Assembly: GCF_005889725.1 (NCBI RefSeq)
Contig: NZ_VCKX01000100.1
Coordinates: 1 to 38,728, forward strand
DNA: 38,728 nucleotides
Direction: 5' to 3'
DNA from: Nonomuraea zeae
GTDB lineage: Bacteria > Actinomycetota > Actinomycetes > Streptosporangiales > Streptosporangiaceae
Part shown: piece after piece, positions 8,140-15,389 of the stretch
Layout: every line of letters starts with the position of its first letter
Numbering within the stretch: the first letter of the stretch is position 1
Made by a program: the position numbers and the translations under genes
The notes under the pieces: model-generated
What the model was told of the DNA's origin: nothing
What the model saw: the letters and a program-made list of their open reading frames with translations, nothing else
The model's database searches: none

Positions 8140-9138
8140 ATGGACTGGATCACGATCATCAGCACCACCATCAAGGCGGCCATCAACGTCGAGACGGTGC
8201 TCTACGGCCTGGCGGCCATCGGCATCAACATCCACTTCGGTTACACCGGCCTGCTCAACTTCGGCCAGGCGGCTTTCATGGGCGTGGCCGGCTACGGGCT
8301 CGCCGTCACCGTCACCGTGCTCGGCCTGCCGTTCTGGGTCGGGATCGCCGTCGGCCTGGCCGGAGCGGTGATCCTGGCGCTGCTGATGGGCATTCCCACG
8401 CTGCAGCTGCGCGCCGACTACCTGGCCATCGTCACCATCGCGGTGGCGGAGATCATCCGGCTCGTCTTCCGCTCGGTGACGTTCAAGGAGGTCTTCGGCG
8501 GCTCCGACGGCCGGCGCGGGTTCTCCGACGGCTTCTACGCGCTCAACCCGTTCCCCGAGAACGAGTACGGCTTCAACCTCGGCCCGGTGCCGATCTTCTT
8601 CAACCACCGGGTGCTCTGGGTGATGTTCGTCGGCTGGCTGCTGATCGCCCTGTGCTGTTTCATCGTCTACCTGCTGATGAAGAGCCCGTGGGGCCGCGTG
8701 CTCAAGGCCATCCGCGAGGACGAGGACGCCGTGCGCAGCCTCGGCAAGAACGTCTTCTCCTACAAGATGCAGTCGCTCATCCTGGGCGGCGTCATCGGCT
8801 CGCTGGGCGGCTTCATCTACGGCCTGGCCTACGGCTCGGTGCAGCCGGACGTCTTCGGCACCGAGACCACGTTCTACCTCTACACGATGGTCATCCTCGG
8901 CGGCGCGGCCCGCGTGCTGGGCCCGGTCGTCGGCGCGGCGCTGTTCTGGGTGCTGCTGGTGCTGATCTACGGCGTGCTCACCGAGGCGGTCTCGGCGGGG
9001 TACATCACCTTCATGGACGTCACCCAGGTGGGCGCCTTCCGCTACATCTTCGTCGGCCTCGGACTCATCCTGTTGCTCGTCTTCCGGCCACAGGGCATCT
9101 TCGGTGACAAGAGGGAGATAGCAATCGATGCACGCTGA
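8140..9138 (+). CDS. livM: LivM-type ABC transporter permease
   Basis: A 332-residue polytopic membrane protein that pairs with LivH to form the translocation channel. It has about eight to ten hydrophobic segments and the family signatures GYTGLLNFGQAAFMGVAGYG (38-57) and, facing the ATPases, LKAIREDEDAVRSLGKN. The C-terminus LLLVFRPQGIFGDKRE is typical of the family. A strong GGGGGAGG ribosome-binding site lies before the ATG, 16 bp after the livH stop. The end overlaps livG by 11 bp, so translation is probably coupled. Confidence 0.95.
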   Translation: MDWITIISTTIKAAINVETVLYGLAAIGINIHFGYTGLLNFGQAAFMGVAGYGLAVTVTVLGLPFWVGIAVGLAGAVILALLMGIPTLQLRADYLAIVTIAVAEIIRLVFRSVTFKEVFGGSDGRRGFSDGFYALNPFPENEYGFNLGPVPIFFNHRVLWVMFVGWLLIALCCFIVYLLMKSPWGRVLKAIREDEDAVRSLGKNVFSYKMQSLILGGVIGSLGGFIYGLAYGSVQPDVFGTETTFYLYTMVILGGAARVLGPVVGAALFWVLLVLIYGVLTEAVSAGYITFMDVTQVGAFRYIFVGLGLILLLVFRPQGIFGDKREIAIDAR

Positions 9139-10066
9139 AAGCACGATCACCGAACGCAAGGCCGCGGCCCTGGCGGCGTTCAAGGACCTGGCGCGCGACC
9201 CCGGCGTGCCCAAGCCGGACCCCATCCTGGTGGTGGACAACGTGGTGCGCCGCTTCGGCGGCCTGACCGCCGTCGAGGTGGACCACGTCGAGGTCCAGCG
9301 CGGCTCCATCACCGCGCTGATCGGCCCCAACGGGGCCGGCAAGACCACGTTCTTCAACCAGCTCACCGGGTTCGACACGGCCGACTCCGGCTCGTGGACG
9401 TTCAACGGGCGCGCGATGAACGGCGTGCCCGCCCACCGGGTGGCCCGCTCCGGCATGGTGCGCACCTTCCAGCTCACCAAGGCGCTGTCGCGCCTGACGG
9501 TGCTGGAGAACATGCGCCTGGGCGCCCAGCAGCAGAAGGGCGAGACCTTCTGGCGGGCGCTCATCCCCGGTTCCTGGCGCGGCCAGGAGAACGAGATCAC
9601 CGAGCGGGCCGAGGAGCTGCTCGCCCGGTTCAAGCTCGACACCAAGCGGGACGACTTCGCCGGATCGCTGTCCGGCGGCCAGCGCAAGCTGCTGGAGATG
9701 GCCCGCGCCCTCATGGTCCAGCCCGAGCTGGTCATGCTCGACGAGCCGATGGCCGGGGTGAACCCCGCGCTGACGCAGTCGCTGCTCGGCCACGTCAAGG
9801 ATCTGCGTGACCAGGGCATGACGGTGCTGTTCGTGGAGCACGACATGGACATGGTCCGCGACATCAGCGACTGGGTGATCGTCATGGCCCAGGGCGCCGT
9901 CATCGCCGAGGGACCGCCCTCGACGATCATGTCCGACGAGCGCGTGATCGACGCCTATCTGGGCGCCCACCACGACGCGCCGCTGTCGGAGGGCGAGCTG
10001 GAGGCCCAGCTGCACGAGGCCGAGGCCGCGCTCGACGCCGAGATCGAAGGGGAGACGCAGAAGTGA
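9128..10066 (+). CDS. livG: LivG-type ABC transporter ATP-binding protein
   Basis: A 312-residue cytoplasmic ATPase that powers the importer together with LivF. Walker A is GPNGAGKT (66-73), the signature LSGGQ is at 181-185, Walker B LVMLDEP at 201-207 and the H-loop VEHD at 236-239. The family's C-terminal EGPP-x-I element is present. It is longer than usual LivG (about 255 residues), with roughly 30 extra residues at the N-terminus and a Glu/Ala-rich acidic tail of about 30 residues after the final AYLGA. The ATG overlaps the end of livM, and the stop overlaps the livF GTG (GTGA). Confidence 0.95.
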   Translation: MHAESTITERKAAALAAFKDLARDPGVPKPDPILVVDNVVRRFGGLTAVEVDHVEVQRGSITALIGPNGAGKTTFFNQLTGFDTADSGSWTFNGRAMNGVPAHRVARSGMVRTFQLTKALSRLTVLENMRLGAQQQKGETFWRALIPGSWRGQENEITERAEELLARFKLDTKRDDFAGSLSGGQRKLLEMARALMVQPELVMLDEPMAGVNPALTQSLLGHVKDLRDQGMTVLFVEHDMDMVRDISDWVIVMAQGAVIAEGPPSTIMSDERVIDAYLGAHHDAPLSEGELEAQLHEAEAALDAEIEGETQK

Positions 10067-10848
10067 ACGCCGGCCCAGAGTCTCAGCAGGCCGTCACCGA
10101 CCGCAGCGAGCACCTGGAGGGCGCCGAGGGCGCCGTGCTGCGGTGCGACGAGCTGATCGCCGGTTACCTGCCGGGCGTCAACATCCTCAACGGCTCCGAC
10201 CTCTACGTCAAAGAGGGCGAGCTGATCGGCATCATCGGCCCCAACGGCGCCGGGAAGTCGACCCTGCTCAAGGCCATGTTCGGGCTGGTCAACATCCGCA
10301 GCGGCACGGTGCTGCTCAAGGGTGAGAACATCACGAACATGAAGGCGCACTCGCTGGTCTCGCGCGGCGTCGGCTACGTGCCGCAGACCAACAACGTCTT
10401 CCCCAGCCTCACCATCGAGGAGAACCTCGAGATGGGCGCCTTCCAGGTGCCGGGGAAGTTCAAAGAGCGCTTCGAGTTCGTGGCCGAGCTGTTCCCCGCG
10501 CTCAAGGAGCGGCGCAAGCAGCGCGCCGGCTCCCTGTCCGGCGGTGAGCGGCAGATGGTCGCGATGGCCAGGGCCCTCATGACCGAGCCGTCGGTGCTGC
10601 TGCTGGACGAGCCATCGGCCGGCCTGTCGCCGAAGCTGCAGGACCTGGTGTTCATCCAGGCCCAGCAGATCAACAAGGCGGGCGTGACGGTGATCATGGT
10701 GGAGCAGAACGCGCGGCGCTGCCTGCAGATCTGCCACCGCGGCTACGTCCTCGACCAGGGCCGCAACGCCTACACCGGAACCGGGCGGCAGCTCGCCAAC
10801 GACCCCAAGGTCATCGAGCTGTATCTGGGCACGCTGGCCAAGGCGTAG
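10063..10848 (+). CDS. livF: LivF-type ABC transporter ATP-binding protein
   Basis: A 261-residue partner ATPase of LivG. Walker A is GPNGAGKS (59-66), the Q-loop is VPQTNN (106-111), the signature LSGGE is at 158-162, Walker B LLLDEP at 179-184, and the typical LivF VEQN replaces the H-loop VEHD (213-216). The GTG start overlaps the livG stop by four bases, with GGGGAG about eight nt upstream. An intrinsic terminator follows 10 bp after the stop, closing the livHMGF operon. No receptor gene belongs to this operon; the candidate receptors are the three lipoproteins on the other strand just downstream. Confidence 0.95.
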   Translation: MNAGPESQQAVTDRSEHLEGAEGAVLRCDELIAGYLPGVNILNGSDLYVKEGELIGIIGPNGAGKSTLLKAMFGLVNIRSGTVLLKGENITNMKAHSLVSRGVGYVPQTNNVFPSLTIEENLEMGAFQVPGKFKERFEFVAELFPALKERRKQRAGSLSGGERQMVAMARALMTEPSVLLLDEPSAGLSPKLQDLVFIQAQQINKAGVTVIMVEQNARRCLQICHRGYVLDQGRNAYTGTGRQLANDPKVIELYLGTLAKA

Positions 10849-10858
10849 AGCGATCCAG

Positions 10859-10897
10859 ACGGAGAAGGGGCTCCCATGGGGCCCCTTCTCCGTTCTT
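10859..10897 (+). terminator. Intrinsic terminator of livHMGF
   Basis: A perfect 13-bp stem (10859-10871 with 10881-10893) is followed by TCTTTAA. The T-rich tail doubles as the putative -10 region of the next lipoprotein gene. Confidence 0.85.
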
Positions 10898-10908
10898 TAA
10901 TGTGCGAT

Positions 10909-11310
10909 GTGAAACGTTTAGCGACAATCGCGGTCATGCTTCCGGTCCTGCTCGTCGGCTGCCAGGACGACGCCTCCTCAGCCGAGAAGTACAGCACCGG
11001 CGGCGATCCGGCCGACAGCCCGTGCGCCCGCGTGGTCTCCTCCATCGGGTACGCGGGCCTCATGCTGAAGCCGAAGGGCCAGGAGGACCAGCAGTACTTC
11101 GAGGACGCCGTGATAGGCCGCCTGGCGGAGGTACGCGGCATCACGCTGCAGTTCGGCGCCCGGCTGCCCCAGTCGCTCCACGGGGCCGTGGAGACCGTCA
11201 AGACGACCACCGCGGGCCTGTCCAGGAACGACGTGCCGCGCGACCGGCAGGTGGCCCTGCTGAAGGAGTACCGGGTCGCCGCCGACGCCATCGTGGCGGG
11301 GTGCAAATGA
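10909..11310 (+). CDS. Small putative lipoprotein, unknown function
   Basis: A protein of about 133 residues with a signal peptide and lipobox LVGC (lipidation at C18 if GTG 10909 is used). It is predicted to be anchored to the outer face of the membrane. The mature part has two more cysteines and no recognised domain. No ribosome-binding site precedes it. TTTAAT (10896-10901) ends eight bases before the GTG, so it may be transcribed leaderless. ATG 10900 and ATG 10876 are in-frame alternatives, but the latter lies inside the livF terminator. It converges on the first receptor gene, and its position within the liv cluster suggests, without proof, a link to that system. Confidence 0.7.
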   Translation: MKRLATIAVMLPVLLVGCQDDASSAEKYSTGGDPADSPCARVVSSIGYAGLMLKPKGQEDQQYFEDAVIGRLAEVRGITLQFGARLPQSLHGAVETVKTTTAGLSRNDVPRDRQVALLKEYRVAADAIVAGCK

Positions 11311-11314
11311 CGAC

Positions 11315-11343
11315 GAGGGCCCGGCCGTGGTGGCCGGGCCCTC
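11315..11343. terminator. Bidirectional terminator between convergent genes
   Basis: A perfect 12-bp GC-rich stem (11315-11326 with 11332-11343) closes a 5-nt loop. It lies between the small lipoprotein gene (+) and the first receptor gene (-). Just beyond it the 12-mer CGTCAGGTGCCC occurs twice (11346-11357, 11362-11373). Confidence 0.8.
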
Positions 11344-11414
11344 ACCGTCAGGTGCCCTGATCGTCAGGTGCCCGAGTTGTCGGGTGACAGCCGCTCCCGC
11401 GGGCTGACCGACCC

Positions 11415-12710
11415 TTAGCCGGCGATGTTGCCGGTGCGGTACTCGAGCGCCTTGGTGGCGTACTTGTTGTCGCCGCCGTACTGGTAGATGCCGATGGTCG
11501 CGACGGCCGGGTCACCGGCGTCGTTGAACTCGACCGGGCCGCTGACGCCCTCGTAGTCGATGTCCTTGCCGGCCTTCAGCAGGTCGACGCACTCCTTGAA
11601 GCTCTTGCACTTCTCGCCGCCCTTGCTGACCTCGATCAGCTTGGCCGCGACGTCGACGCCCGCGTCGCTCTTGGCGGCCTCGGCGGCCAGGGCGATCAGG
11701 TTGGCCGCGTCGTAGGACTCAGGAGCGTAGCTGAAGTCCTTCAGGTCGGCGTCGACCGCGATGAGCTTCTTCTGGAAGTCCTCGGGAGCCGCCGCGCCGG
11801 GGATCGTGCCCTTGACCCCGTCCAGCGTGCCCTTGGGCATCTTCAGGTAGTTGGTGTTGGAGGTGTTGCCGTCCACCATGTACCACTTGTGCTTGCTGGC
11901 CGGCAGACCCTGCTTGACGAGCTCGTTGACGACCTTGGCGGTCTCGTCGAAGCCGATCAGGACGATGCCCTTGGGGCTCTTCGCCTTGATCTTGGCGACC
12001 TCGGCGGAGAAGTCGGCGGCCTTCGGGTCGTAGTCGACGCGCTCGACCACTTCGGCGCCGCCGTCGGTGACCGTCTTCTGCACCTGGTCGGCCAGGCCGG
12101 TGCCGTAGGAGTCCTGCATGGCCAGGATGCCGACCGTGTCGTTGCCGTCGGCCACGATCAGGTCGCCGAGCACGCGGCCCTGCAGCTTGTCCGGCGGCGA
12201 GGTACGGAAGTACAGGCCCTTGTCACTGATGGTGGTGAACTTGTCGGAGGTGTTGGCCGGCGAGAAGTGGATGACCCCGGCGCCCGTGATCTTGTCGATC
12301 ACCGACTCCGACACCGACGAGGATGCGGCGCCGATGATGGCGTCGGCCTTCTGCGCCAGCAGCTTGTCCACCGACTGCGAGGCGATGTTGGTCGTCGTGT
12401 CACCAGAGTCGGTGTCGATCTTGGCGACGGGCTTGCCGAGCACGCCCCCGGCCTCGTTGATCTCCTTGAGCGCCAGATCGACGCCGGCGAACTCGGGCGG
12501 GCCGAGGAACGCGAGCGAGCCGGTCTGGGGCAGCAGCGTACCCAGAGTAAGGGTGCCGTCGCCCTTCGCCGCAGGAGCCGCCGAGGATGGCGCGGCACTC
12601 GGGGAAGTCTGCGTGGCGGTGTTGCTGCCGCCACCACCGCAGGCTGTCAGGGCCAGGCTGGTGGCAGCCACGACAGCCAGCACCCGTCCCGCGGGAGCAA
12701 TGCGGATCAT
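11415..12710 (-). CDS. LivJ/AmiC-like ABC receptor lipoprotein, copy 1
   Basis: A 431-residue extracytoplasmic solute-binding protein (type 1 periplasmic fold, Peripla_BP_6), the probable ligand receptor for LivHMGF. A signal peptide ends in lipobox LTAC (C24), followed by a Gly, then Ser/Ala/Pro-rich tether (25-48). The mature domain opens with the family pattern GTLLPQTGSLAFLGPPEFAG and keeps ALKEINEAGGV. A late cysteine pair (EKCKSFKEC) suggests a disulfide. AAGGAG lies about eight nt before the ATG. It has its own leader and a terminator on the 3' side. It is very similar to copy 2 (the signal peptides are almost identical) and more distant from copy 3. The ligand, whether branched-chain amino acid, amide or urea, cannot be told. 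Confidence 0.93.
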   Translation of the reverse strand: MIRIAPAGRVLAVVAATSLALTACGGGGSNTATQTSPSAAPSSAAPAAKGDGTLTLGTLLPQTGSLAFLGPPEFAGVDLALKEINEAGGVLGKPVAKIDTDSGDTTTNIASQSVDKLLAQKADAIIGAASSSVSESVIDKITGAGVIHFSPANTSDKFTTISDKGLYFRTSPPDKLQGRVLGDLIVADGNDTVGILAMQDSYGTGLADQVQKTVTDGGAEVVERVDYDPKAADFSAEVAKIKAKSPKGIVLIGFDETAKVVNELVKQGLPASKHKWYMVDGNTSNTNYLKMPKGTLDGVKGTIPGAAAPEDFQKKLIAVDADLKDFSYAPESYDAANLIALAAEAAKSDAGVDVAAKLIEVSKGGEKCKSFKECVDLLKAGKDIDYEGVSGPVEFNDAGDPAVATIGIYQYGGDNKYATKALEYRTGNIAG

Positions 12711-12785
12711 GAAGTGTCTCCTTCATTTCCAGGCCGGGATCCGTCAGCACCGCCGAGCGTTCCCGATCGAATGACGGAAACGTAT

Positions 12786-12828
12786 AAAACCCCAGGATGC
12801 TCCGACAGATCCGCTGGGGAACTGTCGG
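12786..12828 (-). promoter_or_regulatory. Attenuator-like alternative hairpins in the leader of receptor copy 1
   Basis: On the minus strand, CCGACAG (12828-12822) can pair with CTGTCGG (12808-12802). Alternatively CCCCAG plus GAT (12819-12809, with a two-base bulge) pairs with ATCCTGGGG (12798-12790) and is followed directly by TTTT (12789-12786). The two structures exclude each other because each occupies the loop of the other. The second resembles an intrinsic terminator and the first an antiterminator. It lies 80-120 nt before the start codon. Confidence 0.45.
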
Positions 12829-12831
12829 CAC

Positions 12832-12850
12832 TTGGATGCGGAGTCGTAAT
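12832..12850 (-). promoter_or_regulatory. Shared 19-bp box upstream of receptor copy 1
   Basis: The plus strand reads TTGGATGCGGAGTCGTAAT. Related boxes precede the other two receptor genes (15213-15231 and 16784-16802) at similar distances, here 122 bp from the ATG. It is either part of a common promoter or a regulator site. Confidence 0.55.
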
Positions 12851-12898
12851 CAGTCCTCAACTTACGGGACCTGCGCAAGGACGCTTAATGTGCGTCAG

Positions 12899-13753
12899 GT
12901 GAAGCGCAAAACGCTCCCCATCCTCATCGGGCTCCTCGTCGCCGGCTGCGGCTCCTCCGGGCAACCCTCACCGCCGTCTTCACCGCCGCCCTCCGGGCCG
13001 CCCCCCGGCGTATCCGTCTCTTTGGCGCAGTGGCGTTCGGACGAGCCCGTGCACGCGCTCCAAGTGGCCGTCCGCAATACCAGCGACACACCGGTCTATT
13101 TCGCCGACCTGCAGTTGGTCACGCCGTCTTTCAAAACGCTGGCGCCGAAAACGGCCGACGCGACGATCAAGAAGACCGAGCGCACGGACCTGCCGATCCC
13201 CTTCGGCGCCGCCAACTGCTCACCGCAGGGCCTGCCCGAGGTGCGTCCCGCGACCGTGGTGGCCCATCTCAGCACCGGCTCGGGGCCGTTGCGCCAGGTC
13301 GTCTTCGACGTGCCGCACCCGGACCCGCTGCTGGCCAGGCTGCTGCGGGACGAATGCTCGGAATTCCTGATCAAGCAGGCGGCGAGCATCGAGTTCGGTC
13401 CCGAGTGGACGGAGTCGAGCAAGGCCATGCGGGGCGAGCTGGTCGTCACCCGGCGCGGCGCCGGCACGGTGGCGCTCAACGACATGAACGGCACCACCCA
13501 CTTCATCGTCACGCCCGGGCACCGGCCCCTGGGCGTGCTGAAGGCCACCGAGCAGGGGCTGAGAGCGCCGATCGTGCTCACGCCCGGCCGCTGTGACCCG
13601 CACGCGTTCGCCGAGGCCAAGAAGGCGTTCCTGTTCCCCGTGCGGGCGAGCATCGACGGGGGCGAGGAGCGCGTGGTCATCGTGGTGCCGCCCAAGCCGC
13701 TGCAGGAACGCCTCATCGCGTACGCGCTCAAGACGTGCGGCCTGGGCGGCTGA
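12899..13753 (+). CDS. Putative lipoprotein, unknown function
   Basis: A 284-residue protein with a signal peptide ending in VAGC (lipidated C17), then a Pro/Ser-rich tether (18-45) and a mature domain with beta-strand character and paired cysteines. No family is recognised. GTG 12899 gives the compact MKRK signal peptide; GTG 12890 is possible. There is no ribosome-binding site. The sequence just upstream (TTAATGTGCG, then GTGAAGCG) closely matches that of the small lipoprotein gene at 10909, which suggests a shared leaderless promoter type. It is divergent from receptor copy 1 and convergent with copy 2. Confidence 0.75.
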   Translation: MKRKTLPILIGLLVAGCGSSGQPSPPSSPPPSGPPPGVSVSLAQWRSDEPVHALQVAVRNTSDTPVYFADLQLVTPSFKTLAPKTADATIKKTERTDLPIPFGAANCSPQGLPEVRPATVVAHLSTGSGPLRQVVFDVPHPDPLLARLLRDECSEFLIKQAASIEFGPEWTESSKAMRGELVVTRRGAGTVALNDMNGTTHFIVTPGHRPLGVLKATEQGLRAPIVLTPGRCDPHAFAEAKKAFLFPVRASIDGGEERVVIVVPPKPLQERLIAYALKTCGLGG

Positions 13754-13754
13754 G

Positions 13755-13791
13755 CGGACTGCCGCCACGGCCCCGGCCGGGCGGCAGTCCG
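13755..13791. terminator. Bidirectional terminator between lipoprotein and receptor copy 2
   Basis: A perfect 12-bp stem (13755-13766 with 13780-13791) with a 13-nt GC-rich loop lies between the two convergent genes. Confidence 0.8.
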
Positions 13792-13802
13792 ATGTGCGGG
13801 TC

Positions 13803-15110
13803 TCAGCCCTCGATGTTGCCGGTACGGTACTCCAGCGCCTTGCCGGGGTACTTGTTGTCGTCGCCGTACTCGTAGACGCCGATCGTGGCCACGGCGGGGT
13901 CACCGGCGTCGTTGAACTCGACCGGGCCGCTGACGCCGTCGTAGTCGATGTCCTTGCCGGCCTTCAGCAGGTCGACGCACTCCTTGAAGCTCTTGCACTT
14001 CTCGCCGCCCTTGCTGACCTCGGGCAGCTTGGCGGCGATGGACTTGCCCGTGTCGTCCTTGGCGGCCTCGGCGGCCAGGGCGATCAGGTTCGCCGCGTCG
14101 TAGGACTCGGCGGCGTAGGTGTAGTCCTTGAGGTCGGGGTTGATCGCCTGGAGCTTCTTCCTGAAGTCCTCGGGGGCCTCGGCGCCGGGGATGGTGCCCT
14201 TGACGCCCTTGAGCGTGCCCTTGGGCATCTTCAGGTAGTTGGTGTTCGACATGTTGCCGTCCACCATGTACCACTTGACCTTGTCGGTGGTCAGCCCCTG
14301 CTTGACCAGCTCCGCCACGACCTTGGCGCCCTCCTCGAAGCCGATCAGGACGATCGCCTTCGGGTTCTTCGCCTTGATCTTGGCCACGTCGGCGGAGAAC
14401 TCCGGCGCCTTCGGGTCGTAGTCCACCCGCTCGACGACCGTGGCCCCGGCCCCTTCGGCCGTCGCCTTGATCTGGTCGGCCAGGCCGGAGCCGTAGGAGT
14501 CCTGCATGGCCATGATGCCGATGGTGTCGTTGCCGTCGGCGGCGATCAGGTCACCCAGCACGCGGCCCTGCAGCTTGTCCGGCGGCGCGGTGCGGAAGTA
14601 CAGCCCGTTGTCGCTGATGGTGGAGAACTTGTCGGAGGTGTTGGCCGGCGAGAACTGCACCACGCCGGAGCCCGTGACCTTGTCGATGATCGACTCCGAC
14701 ACCGACGAGGAGGCGGCGCCGATGATCGCGTCCACCTTCTGGGCCAGCAGCTTGTCCACCGACTGCGAGGCGATGTTGGTGGTCGTGTCGCCGGAGTCCG
14801 TGTGGACCTTGTTGATCGGCTTGCCGAGCACGCCTCCGGCCTCGTTGATCTCCTTGACGGCCTGGTCGACACCGGCGAACTCGGGCGGGCCGAGGAACGC
14901 CAGCGAACCGGTCTGCGGCAGCACCGTGCCGAGCGTCAGCGTGCCGTCGCCCTTCGCCGCGGCCGTGGAGGCCGCCGTGGACGGCGCCGCCGACCCGGAC
15001 TGCTGGGCGGAGGTGTCGCCACCGCCGCTGCCGCCTCCACAGGCCGTCAAGGCCAGGCTCGCCGCGGCCGCGACGGCCAGCACGCGTCCTGCTGGAGCAA
15101 TGCGGATCAT
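13803..15110 (-). CDS. LivJ/AmiC-like ABC receptor lipoprotein, copy 2
   Basis: A 435-residue paralog of the receptor at 11415, with the same signal peptide and lipobox LTAC (C24), a longer Gly/Ser/Ala tether, the same type 1 solute-binding fold and the same EKCKSFKEC cysteine pair. Ligand-side residues shared by all three copies include the SASSSVSES-type segment (IIGAASSSVSES) and SPANTSDKF, while strand and surface positions differ. The ATG at 15110 follows GGGGGAG with 7-nt spacing; a longer open frame upstream is not conserved. It probably arose by duplication together with copy 1 and feeds the same permease. Confidence 0.93.
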   Translation of the reverse strand: MIRIAPAGRVLAVAAAASLALTACGGGSGGGDTSAQQSGSAAPSTAASTAAAKGDGTLTLGTVLPQTGSLAFLGPPEFAGVDQAVKEINEAGGVLGKPINKVHTDSGDTTTNIASQSVDKLLAQKVDAIIGAASSSVSESIIDKVTGSGVVQFSPANTSDKFSTISDNGLYFRTAPPDKLQGRVLGDLIAADGNDTIGIMAMQDSYGSGLADQIKATAEGAGATVVERVDYDPKAPEFSADVAKIKAKNPKAIVLIGFEEGAKVVAELVKQGLTTDKVKWYMVDGNMSNTNYLKMPKGTLKGVKGTIPGAEAPEDFRKKLQAINPDLKDYTYAAESYDAANLIALAAEAAKDDTGKSIAAKLPEVSKGGEKCKSFKECVDLLKAGKDIDYDGVSGPVEFNDAGDPAVATIGVYEYGDDNKYPGKALEYRTGNIEG

Positions 15111-15130
15111 AAAGAGACTCCCCCTAATCT

Positions 15131-15156
15131 CAGCGAAGGAACGATCACCTTCGCTG
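15131..15156 (-). promoter_or_regulatory. Leader hairpin just before receptor copy 2
   Basis: A perfect 9-bp stem (15131-15139 with 15148-15156) with an 8-nt loop ends only about 20 nt before the start codon, next to the ribosome-binding site. On the minus strand it is not followed by a U-run, so control of translation or RNA stability is more likely than termination. Confidence 0.45.
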
Positions 15157-15212
15157 GGTTTTCCGAGCTCAGCATGCCTGCAACGCACCGACGATGGGAG
15201 TTCTTACGCGGC

Positions 15213-15231
15213 TTTTATGCGGATTCGTAAT
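15213..15231 (-). promoter_or_regulatory. Shared 19-bp box upstream of receptor copy 2
   Basis: The plus strand reads TTTTATGCGGATTCGTAAT, 103 bp before the ATG. It matches the copy 1 box at 15 of 19 positions by eye. A small palindrome CCCAT-AGTA-ATGGG (15242-15255) lies next to it. Confidence 0.55.
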
Positions 15232-15290
15232 GTCCCAAACACCCATAGTAATGGGATGTTTCACCAGAGTTACGGTCACCCCACTACAAA

Positions 15291-15324
15291 CCGGCCCTGA
15301 CTGATATTTCGGGATCAGGGCCGG
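15291..15324 (-). terminator. Intrinsic terminator of receptor copy 3
   Basis: A perfect 10-bp stem (15291-15300 with 15315-15324), followed on the minus strand by TTTGTAG. It separates copy 3 from the promoter region of copy 2. Confidence 0.75.
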
Positions 15325-15389
15325 AATGTCGGTTATGTGGGATCTATGGGGATAGCGGGGTCCACGGGATCGGTGCGACAGAACGCGCC

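Noticed and set aside
15131..15156. Terminator reading on the plus strand (hairpin followed by GGTTTT)
   Set aside because: There is no plus-strand gene upstream that needs it. The hairpin lies in the leader of a minus-strand gene, so it is listed as a leader element.
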